57,514 nt of DNA from Gammaproteobacteria bacterium (GCA_011321815.1 DROS01000048.1:1-57514); one strand, 5' to 3'; positions 37,755 through 48,861 are shown, counted from the stretch's first letter. Numbers and translations: made by a program. Notes: generated from the sequence alone by a model not told the origin.

Positions 37755-39640
37755 GGTTTTTGCTCCTTCTGTTGCGCCGGTGGTTTTTCTTCAACTAACA
37801 CCTGTTCCAGATAATAGTCCATCACCTTGCGTGCAATGGGGGCGGCTACGGCACCGCCGCTGCCGCCGTTTTCCACAATTACAGCGATGGCAATGCGAGG
37901 ATTCTCCACCGGTGCAAAACCGACAAACAGGGCGTGGTCACGCAGTTTTTTGGCAATGTCTTCTTCCACGTATTTTTCATCCTGTTTGATGCTGAACACC
38001 TGTGCGGTACCGGTTTTGCCGGCAATCTTGTATTTTGCCCCCCGGCCAATGCGTCGTGCCGTGCCTTTGGGGCTGTGTACTACCCGGGTCATGGCGCGGA
38101 TGATGTAATCCCAGTTGGCGCGATCAATCACAGGCACAGCGATATTAGGCACGGCGGGCAGGCCGATGATTTCCCGGCTGTCCGGATCTTCGGTGGCCGC
38201 CACCAGGCGTGGGCGCAGCTGACTGCCGTAGCGGGACAATGTGGCCGTAGCTTCCGCCAGATGCAGCGGTGTGGCCAGAAAGAAGCCCTGGCCGATGCCG
38301 GTAATCAGGGTTTCTCCGGGGTACCAGGGGGCGCGTTTGGCTTGGCGTTTCCATTGGCGTGACGGCACCAGCCCCGTTAATTCACCGCTGGTGTCGATGC
38401 CGGTGAGATCATTGAAGCCGAAGGGTTCGAGGAACCGGGAGATGCGGTCAATACCCAGGGTCAATGCCAGATCATAAAAATAAACATCACAGGATTCGAC
38501 GATAGCCTGAGTGAGATCCACATGACCGTGACCGGTTTTTTTCCAGTCACGGTATTTGCGCTCGTCGCCATCCAGCATGTACCAACCCTGGCAGTATGTA
38601 GAGACGTTGGGGTCAATGAGGCCGTATTCCAGCCCGGCCAGACCGACGAAGGGCTTGATGGTGGAGCCGGGTGGATAGCGGCCACGCAGAACGCGGTTGA
38701 ACATGGGCTGGTCTGGAGAATCCTGCAATGCCCGGTAAGTCTTGCTGTCGATGCCGCCCACAAACAAATTGGCATCAAAGGTGGGCATGCTGACCAGTGC
38801 CAGCACGCTGCCATCGCTGGGGTCGATGGCAGCCAGCGCACCATTGTTGTCACCAAAGGCGGTTTCGGCGATACGCTGTAACTCGATGTCCAGGTTCAGA
38901 TACAGATTGAGGCCGGGTATGGGCGGGGTGCGATCCAGCACCCGCAGGGTACGGCCCTGGGCATTGGTTTCCAGTTGTTCGACACCCACTTCGCCATGCA
39001 GCAGGTCTTCGTAAAATTTTTCGATGCCGGTTTTACCGATGAATTCCGTGCCTTCGTAATTTGTGCTGTCGATGCGCTGCAATTCCTGCTCGCTGATGCG
39101 GCCCACATAACCCAGTGCGTGTACGCCCCGGCCATTAAAGGGATAGTGGCGATAAAGGTGGGCGACGGTGTCGACGCCAGGGAAGCGATGCCGGTTGACC
39201 GCGAAACGTGCGACTTCAATATCGGAAAGCCGGGTGCGCAGGGGGACGGGTTTGTGGCGCTGGGTGCGTTCCAGGCGTTTCTTGAAACGGGAGATGTTCT
39301 CATCACTGATGTCGATGAGTTGGCGCAATTCGGCAATGGTGGCATCCAGGTCGGCGACACGTTCACGGGTGATTTCCAGCTGGTAGCTGGGCAGGTTCTC
39401 CGCCAGCAATGCGCCGTTGCGGTCGTAAATCAGTCCACGGGTGGGGGGTACGGCACGAATATGTACGCGGTTTTTATCAGACAACACGGAGTAGGTGGCG
39501 TGTTGCAGTACCTGTAAATCAAACAGGCGCGCCAGCAGAAGAATCATCAACGCAGCCGCCAACAGCAATGCGATGACGGCCCGGTTGGTAAACAGCCGGG
39601 TTTCGCGAAAGTGATCCTTGAGCGTGGAATGTGAAGCCAT
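37751..39640 (-). CDS. mrdA: Penicillin-binding protein 2 (transpeptidase)
   Basis: A 629-residue class B PBP of the elongasome. A single N-terminal membrane anchor (VIALLLAAALMILLLARLF) is followed by a non-catalytic pedestal and the transpeptidase domain with STIK (S326, K329), SCD in place of SxN (VESCDVYFYD) and KTGTAQ. It crosslinks side-wall peptidoglycan made by RodA. The ATG at 39640 is chosen over the longer frame opening inside mreD. It is 35 bases after mreD. Confidence 0.97.
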   Translation of the reverse strand: MASHSTLKDHFRETRLFTNRAVIALLLAAALMILLLARLFDLQVLQHATYSVLSDKNRVHIRAVPPTRGLIYDRNGALLAENLPSYQLEITRERVADLDATIAELRQLIDISDENISRFKKRLERTQRHKPVPLRTRLSDIEVARFAVNRHRFPGVDTVAHLYRHYPFNGRGVHALGYVGRISEQELQRIDSTNYEGTEFIGKTGIEKFYEDLLHGEVGVEQLETNAQGRTLRVLDRTPPIPGLNLYLNLDIELQRIAETAFGDNNGALAAIDPSDGSVLALVSMPTFDANLFVGGIDSKTYRALQDSPDQPMFNRVLRGRYPPGSTIKPFVGLAGLEYGLIDPNVSTYCQGWYMLDGDERKYRDWKKTGHGHVDLTQAIVESCDVYFYDLALTLGIDRISRFLEPFGFNDLTGIDTSGELTGLVPSRQWKRQAKRAPWYPGETLITGIGQGFFLATPLHLAEATATLSRYGSQLRPRLVAATEDPDSREIIGLPAVPNIAVPVIDRANWDYIIRAMTRVVHSPKGTARRIGRGAKYKIAGKTGTAQVFSIKQDEKYVEEDIAKKLRDHALFVGFAPVENPRIAIAVIVENGGSGGAVAAPIARKVMDYYLEQVLVEEKPPAQQKEQKP

Positions 39641-39675
39641 GGGACAGTGTTTAGGGGGTTGGTATTGTTGTGAGC

Positions 39676-40170
39676 TTAGCGGACACGATAAGTTCGGCGC
39701 AGACCACGCAAGACGATAAACAACAACGGCCACACCAGCATGCTGGTGAGTGCGGGCAGCCAGTAGGCCCAGGTTTCTGCGGACTGTCCTGTGGCGCCCT
39801 TGATCCACAACACCAGCATCAGATGCAGGGCGACCAGCAGCAATACACTGACCGCCTGTTGCCACATGGGAAACAGGCGGATGCGCTGATGCAGGCGTAA
39901 TGCCAGATAGGCGACGATGGCCAATGCCAGGGCATTTTGTCCCAGCAGGGTGCCGTGGGCCACATCCAGCATCAGCCCGGCTATCCAGCCGACACCGACA
40001 CCGACGCGCTCGGGCAGGGCGATGCACCAATAGATCAGTACCAGGGCCACCCAGTCCGGGCGCAGGGTTTGCGCCCAATCAGGCAGCGGCAGCATTTGCA
40101 ATAGCAGAGCGGCAACGAAAGTGAGCAGCAGGGTGGGTCCGCCGTGATGCCGGGCTATGTTTGCGGACAT
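39676..40170 (-). CDS. mreD: Rod-shape protein MreD
   Basis: A 164-residue inner-membrane protein with about five membrane segments (for example LLLTFVAALLLQMLPLP and LALAIVAYLALRL). It belongs to the Mre-Rod complex. The frame extends upstream into mreC, but the ATG at 40170 has AAAGG 8 bases upstream and gives the usual length (about 160). Confidence 0.93.
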   Translation of the reverse strand: MSANIARHHGGPTLLLTFVAALLLQMLPLPDWAQTLRPDWVALVLIYWCIALPERVGVGVGWIAGLMLDVAHGTLLGQNALALAIVAYLALRLHQRIRLFPMWQQAVSVLLLVALHLMLVLWIKGATGQSAETWAYWLPALTSMLVWPLLFIVLRGLRRTYRVR

Positions 40171-40261
40171 GGGTTCAACCTTTTTTGATAACGGTGCTGC
40201 TTGCCATTCACGATAAAAAGCATTTTCTGCATGCCGTTCAGTTGCGGAGTCAGGTTCATGC

Positions 40262-41137
40262 TCAAGGCTGTACTGTTTCGCTGGGTGTCTGTGCTGTTGT
40301 GGCTTGCCCATCCTTGTACTGGGTGGGCCAGATCAGCAGGACTTCACGAGCCTGTTCCAGACGTGCGGTAGGCATGGCGGAAATGACAGCATAGGGCAGG
40401 GTGGGGTCTTTGATGATCTCGGTCACCACGGCCACAGGATAACCCGCCGGGAAACGCCCACCCAGCCCGGAGGTGGTGAGCAGATCACCTTCAACGATGT
40501 CAGCACTGATGGGCAGATAGGGAATATCCAGTTTGTCGGGTGCGCCGGTACCCAGGGCAATGGCGCGCAGACCATTGCGATTCACCTGGACGGGAATGGC
40601 GTGATTGGCATCAGTGATCAACATGGCGGTGCTGGAAAACAGCCCAAGATGGACGATTTGTCCCATGGCGCCACCGGCGTCCATCAGGGGCTGACCAAGA
40701 TATACTTCATTGCGGCTGCCTTTGTTAATCACAATTTGCCGGGTGAAAGGCTCAAGGTCCACCGACAGCAACTCGCCAATAAGCACCCGCTCACTGATTT
40801 TTTTGGAGGATTGCAGCAATTCGCGCAGGCGCTGGTTTTCTGCCTTCAGTGACTGGAGTTTTTGCAGCCGTGCTTCGAACAGGGTTTGCTGGAGTTTAAG
40901 CCGGTCATTTTCCTCCAGCAGGGTTTCCCGGCTGGAAAGACTATCGCTTACCCAATGGGTTGCCGCGACGGGCAGGTTGACGATGTATTGCAGCGGATAA
41001 ATCAGCAGAGAAAGGCCGGAGCGAATGCCTTCAAGGTGATTCTGGCGGTGATCCAGGGCCATCATCAACGAAGAAAGGATGACCAGTACCACCAGACGGG
41101 TGGTAATGGACGGCCCCTGTATGAATAGCGGTTTTAT
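40262..41137 (-). CDS. mreC: Rod-shape protein MreC, apparent ATA start
   Basis: About 291 residues if started at 41137. A membrane anchor (LVVLVILSSLMMALDH) precedes a periplasmic coiled coil (about residues 70-115, ending ENQRLRELLQ) and the two-barrel MreC domain. It scaffolds the elongasome in the periplasm. The first canonical start, GTG at 41092, would fall inside the membrane anchor and remove the conserved N-terminus. Fifteen codons upstream, an ATA codon begins IKPLFIQGPSITTRL, which matches the usual MreC N-terminus (MK.LF..GPS..TR), and AGAGG lies 8 bases before it. No ATG, GTG or TTG lies between that point and the upstream in-frame stop. Confidence 0.9.
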   Translation of the reverse strand: MKPLFIQGPSITTRLVVLVILSSLMMALDHRQNHLEGIRSGLSLLIYPLQYIVNLPVAATHWVSDSLSSRETLLEENDRLKLQQTLFEARLQKLQSLKAENQRLRELLQSSKKISERVLIGELLSVDLEPFTRQIVINKGSRNEVYLGQPLMDAGGAMGQIVHLGLFSSTAMLITDANHAIPVQVNRNGLRAIALGTGAPDKLDIPYLPISADIVEGDLLTTSGLGGRFPAGYPVAVVTEIIKDPTLPYAVISAMPTARLEQAREVLLIWPTQYKDGQATTAQTPSETVQP

Positions 41138-41150
41138 CTTGGGAACCTCT
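41135..41150 (-). promoter_or_regulatory. Ribosome site and ATA start codon of mreC
   Basis: On the minus strand AGAGG (41150-41146), an 8-base spacer and ATA (41137-41135) sit where an ATG is expected. The ribosome site supports initiation here, either at a rare AUA codon or at an ATG altered by mutation or sequencing error. Confidence 0.65.
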
Positions 41151-41227
41151 AAATGAGCAAAAAATGGAGACTCAAATGTGTTTGCCTGTTATCCACGCCG
41201 GTTGGCGGAAACGGTGACTCTTTCCGT

Positions 41228-42313
<1,086 letters not shown>

Positions 42314-42561
42314 TTAAGCGCCAATGGCGCGGGGATTTTGTTCAGTCATTCACTGAATGTTTTACTAAACACAAGCCATTGCGAAACGACCTCAGTAAAT
42401 TTCCGCTAATGTAGCAATGCCGGGGGGTTTCAGCAAGTTGCTGGCAGTCAGTTTGTTTTGCAGGACTTTGGGTGCAGGGGCATTTGTGCTAAATTCTGCA
42501 CTCATTTTTGCGTCGCTCCATTTTTCATTGTTTACTTTTAGTCAATTTTAGAGATTCCGCC

Positions 42562-42849
42562 ATGTCCCTGGGAAAAGAAGATATAGAAAAAATCGCCCAC
42601 CTTGCCCGGCTGGGCATCAATGATGCCGACGTGCCGGGTTATGTCCGTAATCTGTCGGATATTCTCGGCCTGGTGGAACAGATGTCAGCCGTGGAAACCA
42701 GTGGCGTAACGCCTATGGCGCATCCGCTGGATGCCCGGCAGCGTTTGCGTGCCGATGAAGTTACGGAGATAAATCAACGCGAACAATTACAGGCCAATGC
42801 ACCTCAGGTGGAAGCAGGTTTGTTTTTGGTTCCCCAGGTTATTGAATAG
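42562..42849 (+). CDS. gatC: GatC, amidotransferase subunit C
   Basis: A 95-residue subunit that wraps around GatA in the Glu/Asp-tRNA amidotransferase. It has [13 protein letters not shown] and the C-terminal LFLVPQVIE. The ATG at 42562 (MSLGKED) matches the family start. First gene of gatCAB. The presence of gatCAB means Gln-tRNA or Asn-tRNA (or both) is made by transamidation. Confidence 0.96.
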   Translation: MSLGKEDIEKIAHLARLGINDADVPGYVRNLSDILGLVEQMSAVETSGVTPMAHPLDARQRLRADEVTEINQREQLQANAPQVEAGLFLVPQVIE

Positions 42850-42916
42850 AAAACCAGGTTGCCGTGTCGGCTTTTGTTTTTCTTCCCCTCCAATTTCTTT
42901 TTGATCTGAGTTTTAT

Positions 42917-44383
42917 ATGCACAACAAATCCATCGCGGAACTATCACAAGGTCTGGCCAGTGGCGACTTTTCTTCCATAGAACTGACCCGCGCCTATCTT
43001 GAACGTATTGAAACACATAATGCCGGGCTTAATGCGCTGATCAGTGTTACGGCAGAGGAGGCCATGGCTGCTGCACAGCTGGCGGACCAAACGCGACAGG
43101 CAGGTAACGCTGGGCCGCTTACTGGTGTTCCCCTGGTTTACAAAGATATTTTTTGTACCGACGGCGTGAAAACATCGTGTGGCTCAAAAATACTGGACAA
43201 CTTTATTGCACCTTACGATGCCACTGTGGTGGCCAAGTGCAAGACGGCAGGCATGCCCATGTTGGGCAAGGCCAACATGGATGAATTCGCCATGGGTTCA
43301 TCCAACGAGACCAGTTTTTACGGCCCGGTAAAAAACCCCTGGGATACCGAAACAGTGCCCGGTGGTTCTTCCGGTGGTTCTGCTGCATTGGTGGCGGCGC
43401 GGTTGACGCCCATCGCCACAGGCACGGATACTGGGGGGTCGATTCGCCAGCCGGCGGCACTGTGTGGCATTACCGGACTTAAACCCACTTATGGGCGGGT
43501 GTCGCGTTACGGTATGGTCGCCTTTGCCTCCAGCCTTGATCAGGCTGGCCCCATGGCCCGCAGTGCTGAGGACGCTGCCTGGCTACTTAATGTTATGGCC
43601 GGCTTCGATGAGCATGACTCCACCAGCGTCGAACGCGAGGTGCCGGATTACACCGCACACCTGAATACTGATTTGCAGGGCCTGAAGATTGGCCTGCCCA
43701 AAGAATATTTTGGGGAGGGGCTGGATGCTGAAGTGGGGCGGGTGGTGGATGCCGCTATCAGGCAATATCAGCAAATGGGCGCCGAACTGATGGAGATCAG
43801 TCTGCCTAATTCACATTTGTCCGTGCCGACGTATTATGTGGTGGCGCCCGCAGAATGCTCTTCGAATTTATCGCGTTTTGATGGGGTGCGGTTTGGTTAT
43901 CGCTGTGAAGACCCTCAGGATCTGGAGGATCTCTACAAACGGTCACGCGGGGAAGGCTTTGGTGCAGAGGTGAAACGACGCATCATGATTGGCACTTATG
44001 CATTGTCCGCCGGTTATTACGATGCCTATTATCTGAAGGCGCAACAGTTGCGCCAGCTCATTAGTGACGATTTTAAACGGGCCTTTGAGAAGGTGGATGT
44101 GATCATGGGGCCGACGGCACCTGATGTTGCCTTCAAACTGGGCGCCAAAGCCAGTGATCCGGTGAGTATGTATTTGTCAGATATTTATACCATTGCCACC
44201 AACCTTGCGGGATTGCCCGGCATGTCGATTCCTGCGGGTTTTGTTGCCGGAAACAAGGGTGATATGCCGGTGGGTTTGCAGATTATTGGTAATTATTTTG
44301 ATGAATCGCGCCTGTTGAATGTGGCACATCAATTCCAGCTGAGTACCAATTGGCATCAACGGGTGCCGGAAGGGTTTGAATAG
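42917..44383 (+). CDS. gatA: GatA, amidase subunit
   Basis: A 488-residue amidase-signature enzyme that releases ammonia from glutamine for GatB. The catalytic triad motifs are visible: the lysine in [10 protein letters not shown], the cis-serine and serine in [13 protein letters not shown], and [15 protein letters not shown]. Length and start are normal for the family. It follows gatC by 67 bases. Confidence 0.98.
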   Translation: MHNKSIAELSQGLASGDFSSIELTRAYLERIETHNAGLNALISVTAEEAMAAAQLADQTRQAGNAGPLTGVPLVYKDIFCTDGVKTSCGSKILDNFIAPYDATVVAKCKTAGMPMLGKANMDEFAMGSSNETSFYGPVKNPWDTETVPGGSSGGSAALVAARLTPIATGTDTGGSIRQPAALCGITGLKPTYGRVSRYGMVAFASSLDQAGPMARSAEDAAWLLNVMAGFDEHDSTSVEREVPDYTAHLNTDLQGLKIGLPKEYFGEGLDAEVGRVVDAAIRQYQQMGAELMEISLPNSHLSVPTYYVVAPAECSSNLSRFDGVRFGYRCEDPQDLEDLYKRSRGEGFGAEVKRRIMIGTYALSAGYYDAYYLKAQQLRQLISDDFKRAFEKVDVIMGPTAPDVAFKLGAKASDPVSMYLSDIYTIATNLAGLPGMSIPAGFVAGNKGDMPVGLQIIGNYFDESRLLNVAHQFQLSTNWHQRVPEGFE

Positions 44384-44388
44384 ATATC

Positions 44389-44446
44389 CAACGCAAAGGC
44401 GCGAAGAAAACAATGCCTGCTTTGCGTTCTCCGCGTTTTTGCGTTG
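44389..44446. repeat. Inverted repeat between gatA and gatB
   Basis: CAACGCAAA (44389-44397) and TTTGCGTTG (44438-44446) are exact reverse complements. The interior (GGCGCGAAGAAAAC, TTCTCCGCG) resembles, in inverted orientation, a second copy at 55530-55581 upstream of lolB. Confidence 0.65.
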
Positions 44447-44471
44447 AAAAATACGAGAGGTCAGATAAAAA

Positions 44472-45908
44472 ATGAATTGGGAAGTGGTCATCGGGCTGGA
44501 AATTCATGCCCAGCTCGCCACCAAGAGCAAGATTTTTTCCGGCGCTTCCACCGCCTATGGTGCAGAGCCGAACACCCAGGCCTGTGCGGTGGATCTGGGG
44601 CTGCCCGGTGTATTGCCGGTGTTGAACAAGGAAGCCGTGCGTATGGCAGCCAGGTTTGGTCTGGCCATTGGCGCCAATGTGGCGCGACGCTCGGTATTTG
44701 CGCGCAAGAATTATTTTTATCCTGATTTGCCCAAAGGCTACCAGATCAGCCAGATGGCGTTACCCATTGTTGAAGCGGGCCGTCTGGAAATTGAGCTGGA
44801 GGATGGTTCCAGTAAAATAATCGGTATCACCCGCGCCCACCTGGAAGAGGATGCGGGCAAATCCATGCACGGCGATTTCCACGGCATGACGGGGGTCGAC
44901 CTTAATCGTGCAGGCACGCCATTGCTGGAGATTGTCTCCGAACCGGATATGCGTTCCGCCAAAGAGGCGGTTGCCTACATGAAAAAAATTCATTCTCTGG
45001 TGCAGTACCTGGAGATATGTGACGGCAATATGCAGGAAGGCAGCTTTCGTTGTGATGCCAATGTTTCGGTGCGGCCGGTGGGCCAGGAAGAATACGGCAC
45101 TCGTGCGGAATTAAAAAACATCAACTCTTTTCGCTTTGTGGAAAAGGCCATTGATATCGAAGTGGAGCGGCAGATCGACCTTATTGAAGCCGGTGGCAAG
45201 GTGGTGCAGGAAACGCGCCTCTACGATTCCGACAAAAATGAAACACGTTCCATGCGCAGCAAGGAAGAGGCCAACGATTACCGTTATTTCCCCGATCCGG
45301 ATTTGTTGCCGGTGGTTATAGAAGAAAGTTTTTTGACTGAAGTAAAGTCCACGCTGCCGGAGTTGCCTGATGAAAAAAGGCAGCGGTTTGTGCAGGAGCT
45401 TTTTCTGAGCAACTATGATGCCGGGGTATTGACTGCGAGTCGGGAGCTGGCCGATTACTTTGAGTTGGTGACAGAGGTGGCGGGCGGTGAAGCCAAGCTG
45501 GCAGCCAACTGGGTGGCGGGGGATTTGATGGGGGCGCTGAATAAAGCCGGTCAGGAAATTGCGGAAAGCCCGGTGAGCGCAGAGATGCTGGGTGGCATGA
45601 TCAAGCGCATCCAGGACAACACCATTTCCGGTAAAATCGCCAAGGAAGTGTTTGATGCTATGTGGCAGGGCGAGGGTGATGCGGATACCGTGATTGCGGC
45701 GCGCGGCCTGAAACAGATTACCGACACCAGTGCTATTGAACCGATCATTGACAACATTATTGCCAACAACCCGGGGCAGGTGGAGCAGTACCGTAGTGGC
45801 AAGGACAAGTTGTTTGGTTTTTTTGTCGGTCAGGTAATGAAGGCGACTCAGGGCAAGGCCAATCCGCAGCAGGTTAATGAATTGCTCAGACAGAAACTCA
45901 GCGGTTAG
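44472..45908 (+). CDS. gatB: GatB, kinase/transamidase subunit
   Basis: A 478-residue subunit that phosphorylates the mischarged Glu or Asp on tRNA and amidates it. It begins [13 protein letters not shown], carries [20 protein letters not shown] shortened here to its core [12 protein letters not shown], and ends with the tRNA-binding YqeY-like tail ([13 protein letters not shown]). It is the last gene of the gatCAB unit and converges with the diguanylate cyclase gene 41 bases away. Confidence 0.98.
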   Translation: MNWEVVIGLEIHAQLATKSKIFSGASTAYGAEPNTQACAVDLGLPGVLPVLNKEAVRMAARFGLAIGANVARRSVFARKNYFYPDLPKGYQISQMALPIVEAGRLEIELEDGSSKIIGITRAHLEEDAGKSMHGDFHGMTGVDLNRAGTPLLEIVSEPDMRSAKEAVAYMKKIHSLVQYLEICDGNMQEGSFRCDANVSVRPVGQEEYGTRAELKNINSFRFVEKAIDIEVERQIDLIEAGGKVVQETRLYDSDKNETRSMRSKEEANDYRYFPDPDLLPVVIEESFLTEVKSTLPELPDEKRQRFVQELFLSNYDAGVLTASRELADYFELVTEVAGGEAKLAANWVAGDLMGALNKAGQEIAESPVSAEMLGGMIKRIQDNTISGKIAKEVFDAMWQGEGDADTVIAARGLKQITDTSAIEPIIDNIIANNPGQVEQYRSGKDKLFGFFVGQVMKATQGKANPQQVNELLRQKLSG

Positions 45909-45949
45909 TTCTTATGAGCTGTCTTTGTCTTTACAATGTACCGGGCGTT

Positions 45950-47512
45950 TTACCAGGGCTTGGCACTTTGTAAGGTGGTGCTGAAAACAACCACTTGGTT
46001 GCGGCCATTGTTTTTGGCGGCATACAGTGCCTTGTCGGCATGGAAGAGCAGGGTGGTTAATGCGGCTTCTGCATCCAGCTGGTTTTCGGTGAGCCCCATG
46101 CCGATGCTGGTCGTCATGTTGATGAGTTCCTGTTTGTATGTCACGGGGTTTTTCTCCAGGGTGCTGCGGATTTTTTCTGCCAGTATATGTCCCCCTAAAG
46201 CCGTATCATTCAAACTCAGAATCAAAAACTCTTCTCCACCCATACGAAAAATATAGTCACTGGCGCGACAGGATTCTTTTAATACTTCGCCCATATGGGC
46301 AAGGCACTGGTCGCCGACGAGATGGCCGTATTGGTCGTTGATGCGCTTGAAATAATCCACATCCAGCATAAGACCACTGAGGCAGTGTGCTTCACGTTGT
46401 GTCTGCGCAAACAGCTGTGGAAATATTTGTTTGAGGTAGCGACGATTATGCAGGCCAGTGAGTGAATCGGTGATGGCTGATTCTTCCAGTCGTTTGTGGG
46501 CGCGATCAATTTCCTCCTGTTTTTCACGCAGGCTCTGTAACATTTCGGAAAAACGGTTGGACAAGGTATCAATCTCATTGGTTTCCACGGCCCTGTCCAT
46601 CATGGGTAATGCGCCTCGTGTGACTGCACGGGTGATTTTCATCAGTTGGTTTAGCGGGCGGTTGAAGTCGCGCGCAATCATCAGGCCTACGGTCAGTGTG
46701 GCAAAGCTGCCAAGTATGGCTAATGCGAAAATGATTTGGCTGTGCCGTTTTAATTGCCTGAGCACTTCCTGTTCTGAAATACCATGCCACAGATGGGGTG
46801 TGCCCATGTTTTCACCCACGAGAGGAATGGCGCGCACCTGGTAAATTGTGCCATTCATCACAATGCTGTTACTGCGGGGCAGAAAGGTTTTGCCTTCACT
46901 TTCGGGCAGGCTGCTTAATTGCACAATATTATGTTGTTCAATGAACAGATGTCCGCCACTGTAGTTTTGGTGCTGGCTGAGCCAATTGCTGTCGAGCAGA
47001 TGAGTGATGGCAATGGTGCCTAATGGGGTGCCCTGATAGGAAATAGACGCCCAGGCGATAAGCTCAAGCCCATGTGAACTTTGGGCGTAAAAAATTTTGT
47101 TTTGTGATTGACGCATGTGTTCTTGCACGGCATTGGCAAGGTCGGCATTTTGTGTGTTGAGCCGTGGCTGCCCGTTCAGGTCGAGGAATACAAAACGTTC
47201 CACTGGCAGCCAGCTGAAGTCGCGCTTGAAAAGCCGGCGCAGGGCATCCTCTTCGGCGCCTATTTTGGTAACCATGTACATGTATTCCTGGATGCGTGGG
47301 TCGTCACGAATCATCTCGGCATGGTGCAGGAGTCCGTTTTCTTCCATCTCTATATTGCCGGTGAGCAAACGGGCTGTGTTTGAGAGGTTGTATTTGGCCT
47401 GCTCCAGAATGGCGTCGCGGGAATAGATATAGGTATACGCAAGTGTCGCCACCAAAAATGTGGTAAGCAAAATAGTGTAAAAAAACAGGCGTGCGCGATA
47501 AGTGGTCAACAT
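45950..47512 (-). CDS. Membrane diguanylate cyclase with periplasmic sensor
   Basis: A 520-residue protein: membrane segment 1 (about residues 8-28), a periplasmic sensor of about 220 residues, membrane segment 2 (about 255-275), a HAMP-like linker (FNRPLNQLMKITRAVTRG) and a GGDEF domain. The active site is GGEEF (about 424-428), and the product-inhibition I-site RASD lies five residues before it, so it should make and be inhibited by cyclic-di-GMP. The gene begins 12 bases after the stop of the binding-protein gene, so the two are very likely co-transcribed and may form a ligand-sensing pair. Confidence 0.93.
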   Translation of the reverse strand: MLTTYRARLFFYTILLTTFLVATLAYTYIYSRDAILEQAKYNLSNTARLLTGNIEMEENGLLHHAEMIRDDPRIQEYMYMVTKIGAEEDALRRLFKRDFSWLPVERFVFLDLNGQPRLNTQNADLANAVQEHMRQSQNKIFYAQSSHGLELIAWASISYQGTPLGTIAITHLLDSNWLSQHQNYSGGHLFIEQHNIVQLSSLPESEGKTFLPRSNSIVMNGTIYQVRAIPLVGENMGTPHLWHGISEQEVLRQLKRHSQIIFALAILGSFATLTVGLMIARDFNRPLNQLMKITRAVTRGALPMMDRAVETNEIDTLSNRFSEMLQSLREKQEEIDRAHKRLEESAITDSLTGLHNRRYLKQIFPQLFAQTQREAHCLSGLMLDVDYFKRINDQYGHLVGDQCLAHMGEVLKESCRASDYIFRMGGEEFLILSLNDTALGGHILAEKIRSTLEKNPVTYKQELINMTTSIGMGLTENQLDAEAALTTLLFHADKALYAAKNNGRNQVVVFSTTLQSAKPW

Positions 47513-47524
47513 AAACAGAAAATA

Positions 47525-48454
47525 TTATTGCGTTATGGCGCTTGCCGGGGTTTCTCGTGGGGTTTGTTGCATCGGGTTGAGTGGTAACAGTTCATATTGC
47601 CGGGCAACCTTGCGGAATGCTTTGCCGGTTTGTGCTTCGTTGATGAGTTTGATCACGTCTGGCGATGGGCTACGGTTGGTGATGGCTGAAAGCTGGCGAT
47701 AAAAGGGGTAGTTGCCGTTGCGCAGGTTTTCTGCTGTGGGCTTGAAGCCATCCACGGTGACAATTTTTATCCTGTCTTCGGGTTTGAATTTCCAGGTGGA
47801 ACCGGTATGACCAATGGCGCCACTGAAGTCGCCCACCCGTTGCACCATGATTGCAGCACTGGTGACATTCAGGCGTTCCTGACGGAATTTTTTGTGGTCG
47901 GGTAAGATGGTTTTCCAGTGACCGGGGCGTTTTTTGCAATGCAGGCGAGTGACCACCACAATGGATTTGTCTTCTCCATCCACGTCGGCCCAGTTGGCCA
48001 GATCACCACGAAAAATGGCGCGCACCTGGTTCGAGCTAAGATTGTCCACTGGGTTGTCTTTGTGAGTGAGAATCAGGATAGGCTCTTTGGCCAATGGGTA
48101 GACGATGAGTTGTTCTTTTTCGATTTCTTCGTCGCTTAATGAGCAGCAAATGAAGCCAAAAGTTTCCCGGCTTTGGGTGGCCTCTCTGGCGGCCTTGATG
48201 CCAGCATTGCAGCCGACGCCAAGCATGGAGTTTTCGCCAAACAAAATGACGTTGCGGTTGGTTTTGGCTTCCAGGTCAGCCTTGATGGCATTAAACAGAA
48301 TCCACGCAAAGTGGGCGCCGACACCCATGAGCGCGTTGTCATTTTTGTGATCAGTGATGCTGTGCCTGGCAGTATCTGTTGAAAAGGCGGGCCATGGGAA
48401 AAAGGTGAAGAACACACATAAACATATGCCTGTGATGCGTTGGCCTGTGTTCAT
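47525..48454 (-). CDS. Periplasmic PstS-like binding protein
   Basis: A 309-residue protein with a signal peptide (core ICLCVFFTFFPWPAFS) and a PBP-like (phosphate-binding-type) fold; NLSSNQVRAIFRGDLANWAD is the typical family motif. No transporter subunits are nearby, which argues for a sensory or scavenging role. The mature protein has four cysteines (VGCNAG, FICCSL, RLHCKK), unusual for PstS and possibly metal or disulfide sites. It lies directly upstream of the diguanylate cyclase, 12 bases apart. The ligand is unknown. Confidence 0.85.
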   Translation of the reverse strand: MNTGQRITGICLCVFFTFFPWPAFSTDTARHSITDHKNDNALMGVGAHFAWILFNAIKADLEAKTNRNVILFGENSMLGVGCNAGIKAAREATQSRETFGFICCSLSDEEIEKEQLIVYPLAKEPILILTHKDNPVDNLSSNQVRAIFRGDLANWADVDGEDKSIVVVTRLHCKKRPGHWKTILPDHKKFRQERLNVTSAAIMVQRVGDFSGAIGHTGSTWKFKPEDRIKIVTVDGFKPTAENLRNGNYPFYRQLSAITNRSPSPDVIKLINEAQTGKAFRKVARQYELLPLNPMQQTPRETPASAITQ

Positions 48455-48861
48455 TTAAAACTCTCCTTAACTTTCCTGTAGGTTGTGTCCAGGTTGGGTT
48501 ATCCCGCTTTCTGCCTCCATGCAGTTGTTGTTTTCAGTCCGTCCTTGTCTGAAATGCCGACTCAGGAACGTGTACGTTCCTTGCTGTTGCGCCTGTTTTT
48601 TTATTATAAAACCCCGGGTTATTTCTGTGTGTTTGTTCAAAGGCGCCGTGGTTTCGCCGACAAGTCAGACGAACGATAAAGCGGAGCAAATATGAGAACC
48701 AAACCGGGGGTTATTACATGCACGTTTCCTGACGATACGTCAACAGCATGGCGTGTAATATTTTTTGTGGTTGTGAACAGCATGTCAGGTGAGCGAAAAA
48801 TATTGGCCGATTTGTTCCAGGTTGCCAGGAAAATATATCGCCAAAGTAACGCCCTCACTAT
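48455..48861. other. 407-base intergenic region with a decayed repeat element
   Basis: The region between the binding-protein gene and moeB has no convincing gene; short frames lack ribosome sites or family resemblance. It holds an 18-base palindrome and the degenerate repeat element listed separately, plus the palindrome ACCCCGGGTT near 48611. Confidence 0.45.
48564..48730. repeat. Degenerate inverted-repeat element, copy 3
   Basis: It begins AGGAACGTGTACGTTCCT (48564-48581), identical to the first 9 plus the last 9 bases of copy 2. It ends TTATTACATGCACGTTTCCT (48711-48730), matching the right end of copy 2 with two substitutions and one inserted T. In between, CTTGCTGTTGCGCCTG resembles CTTGTCTTTACGCCTG of copy 2, and GGAGCAAATA resembles GAAGCAAAAT. 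Total length (167) is close to that of copy 2 (159). About 17 bases of the left terminal repeat appear lost. Confidence 0.55.
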
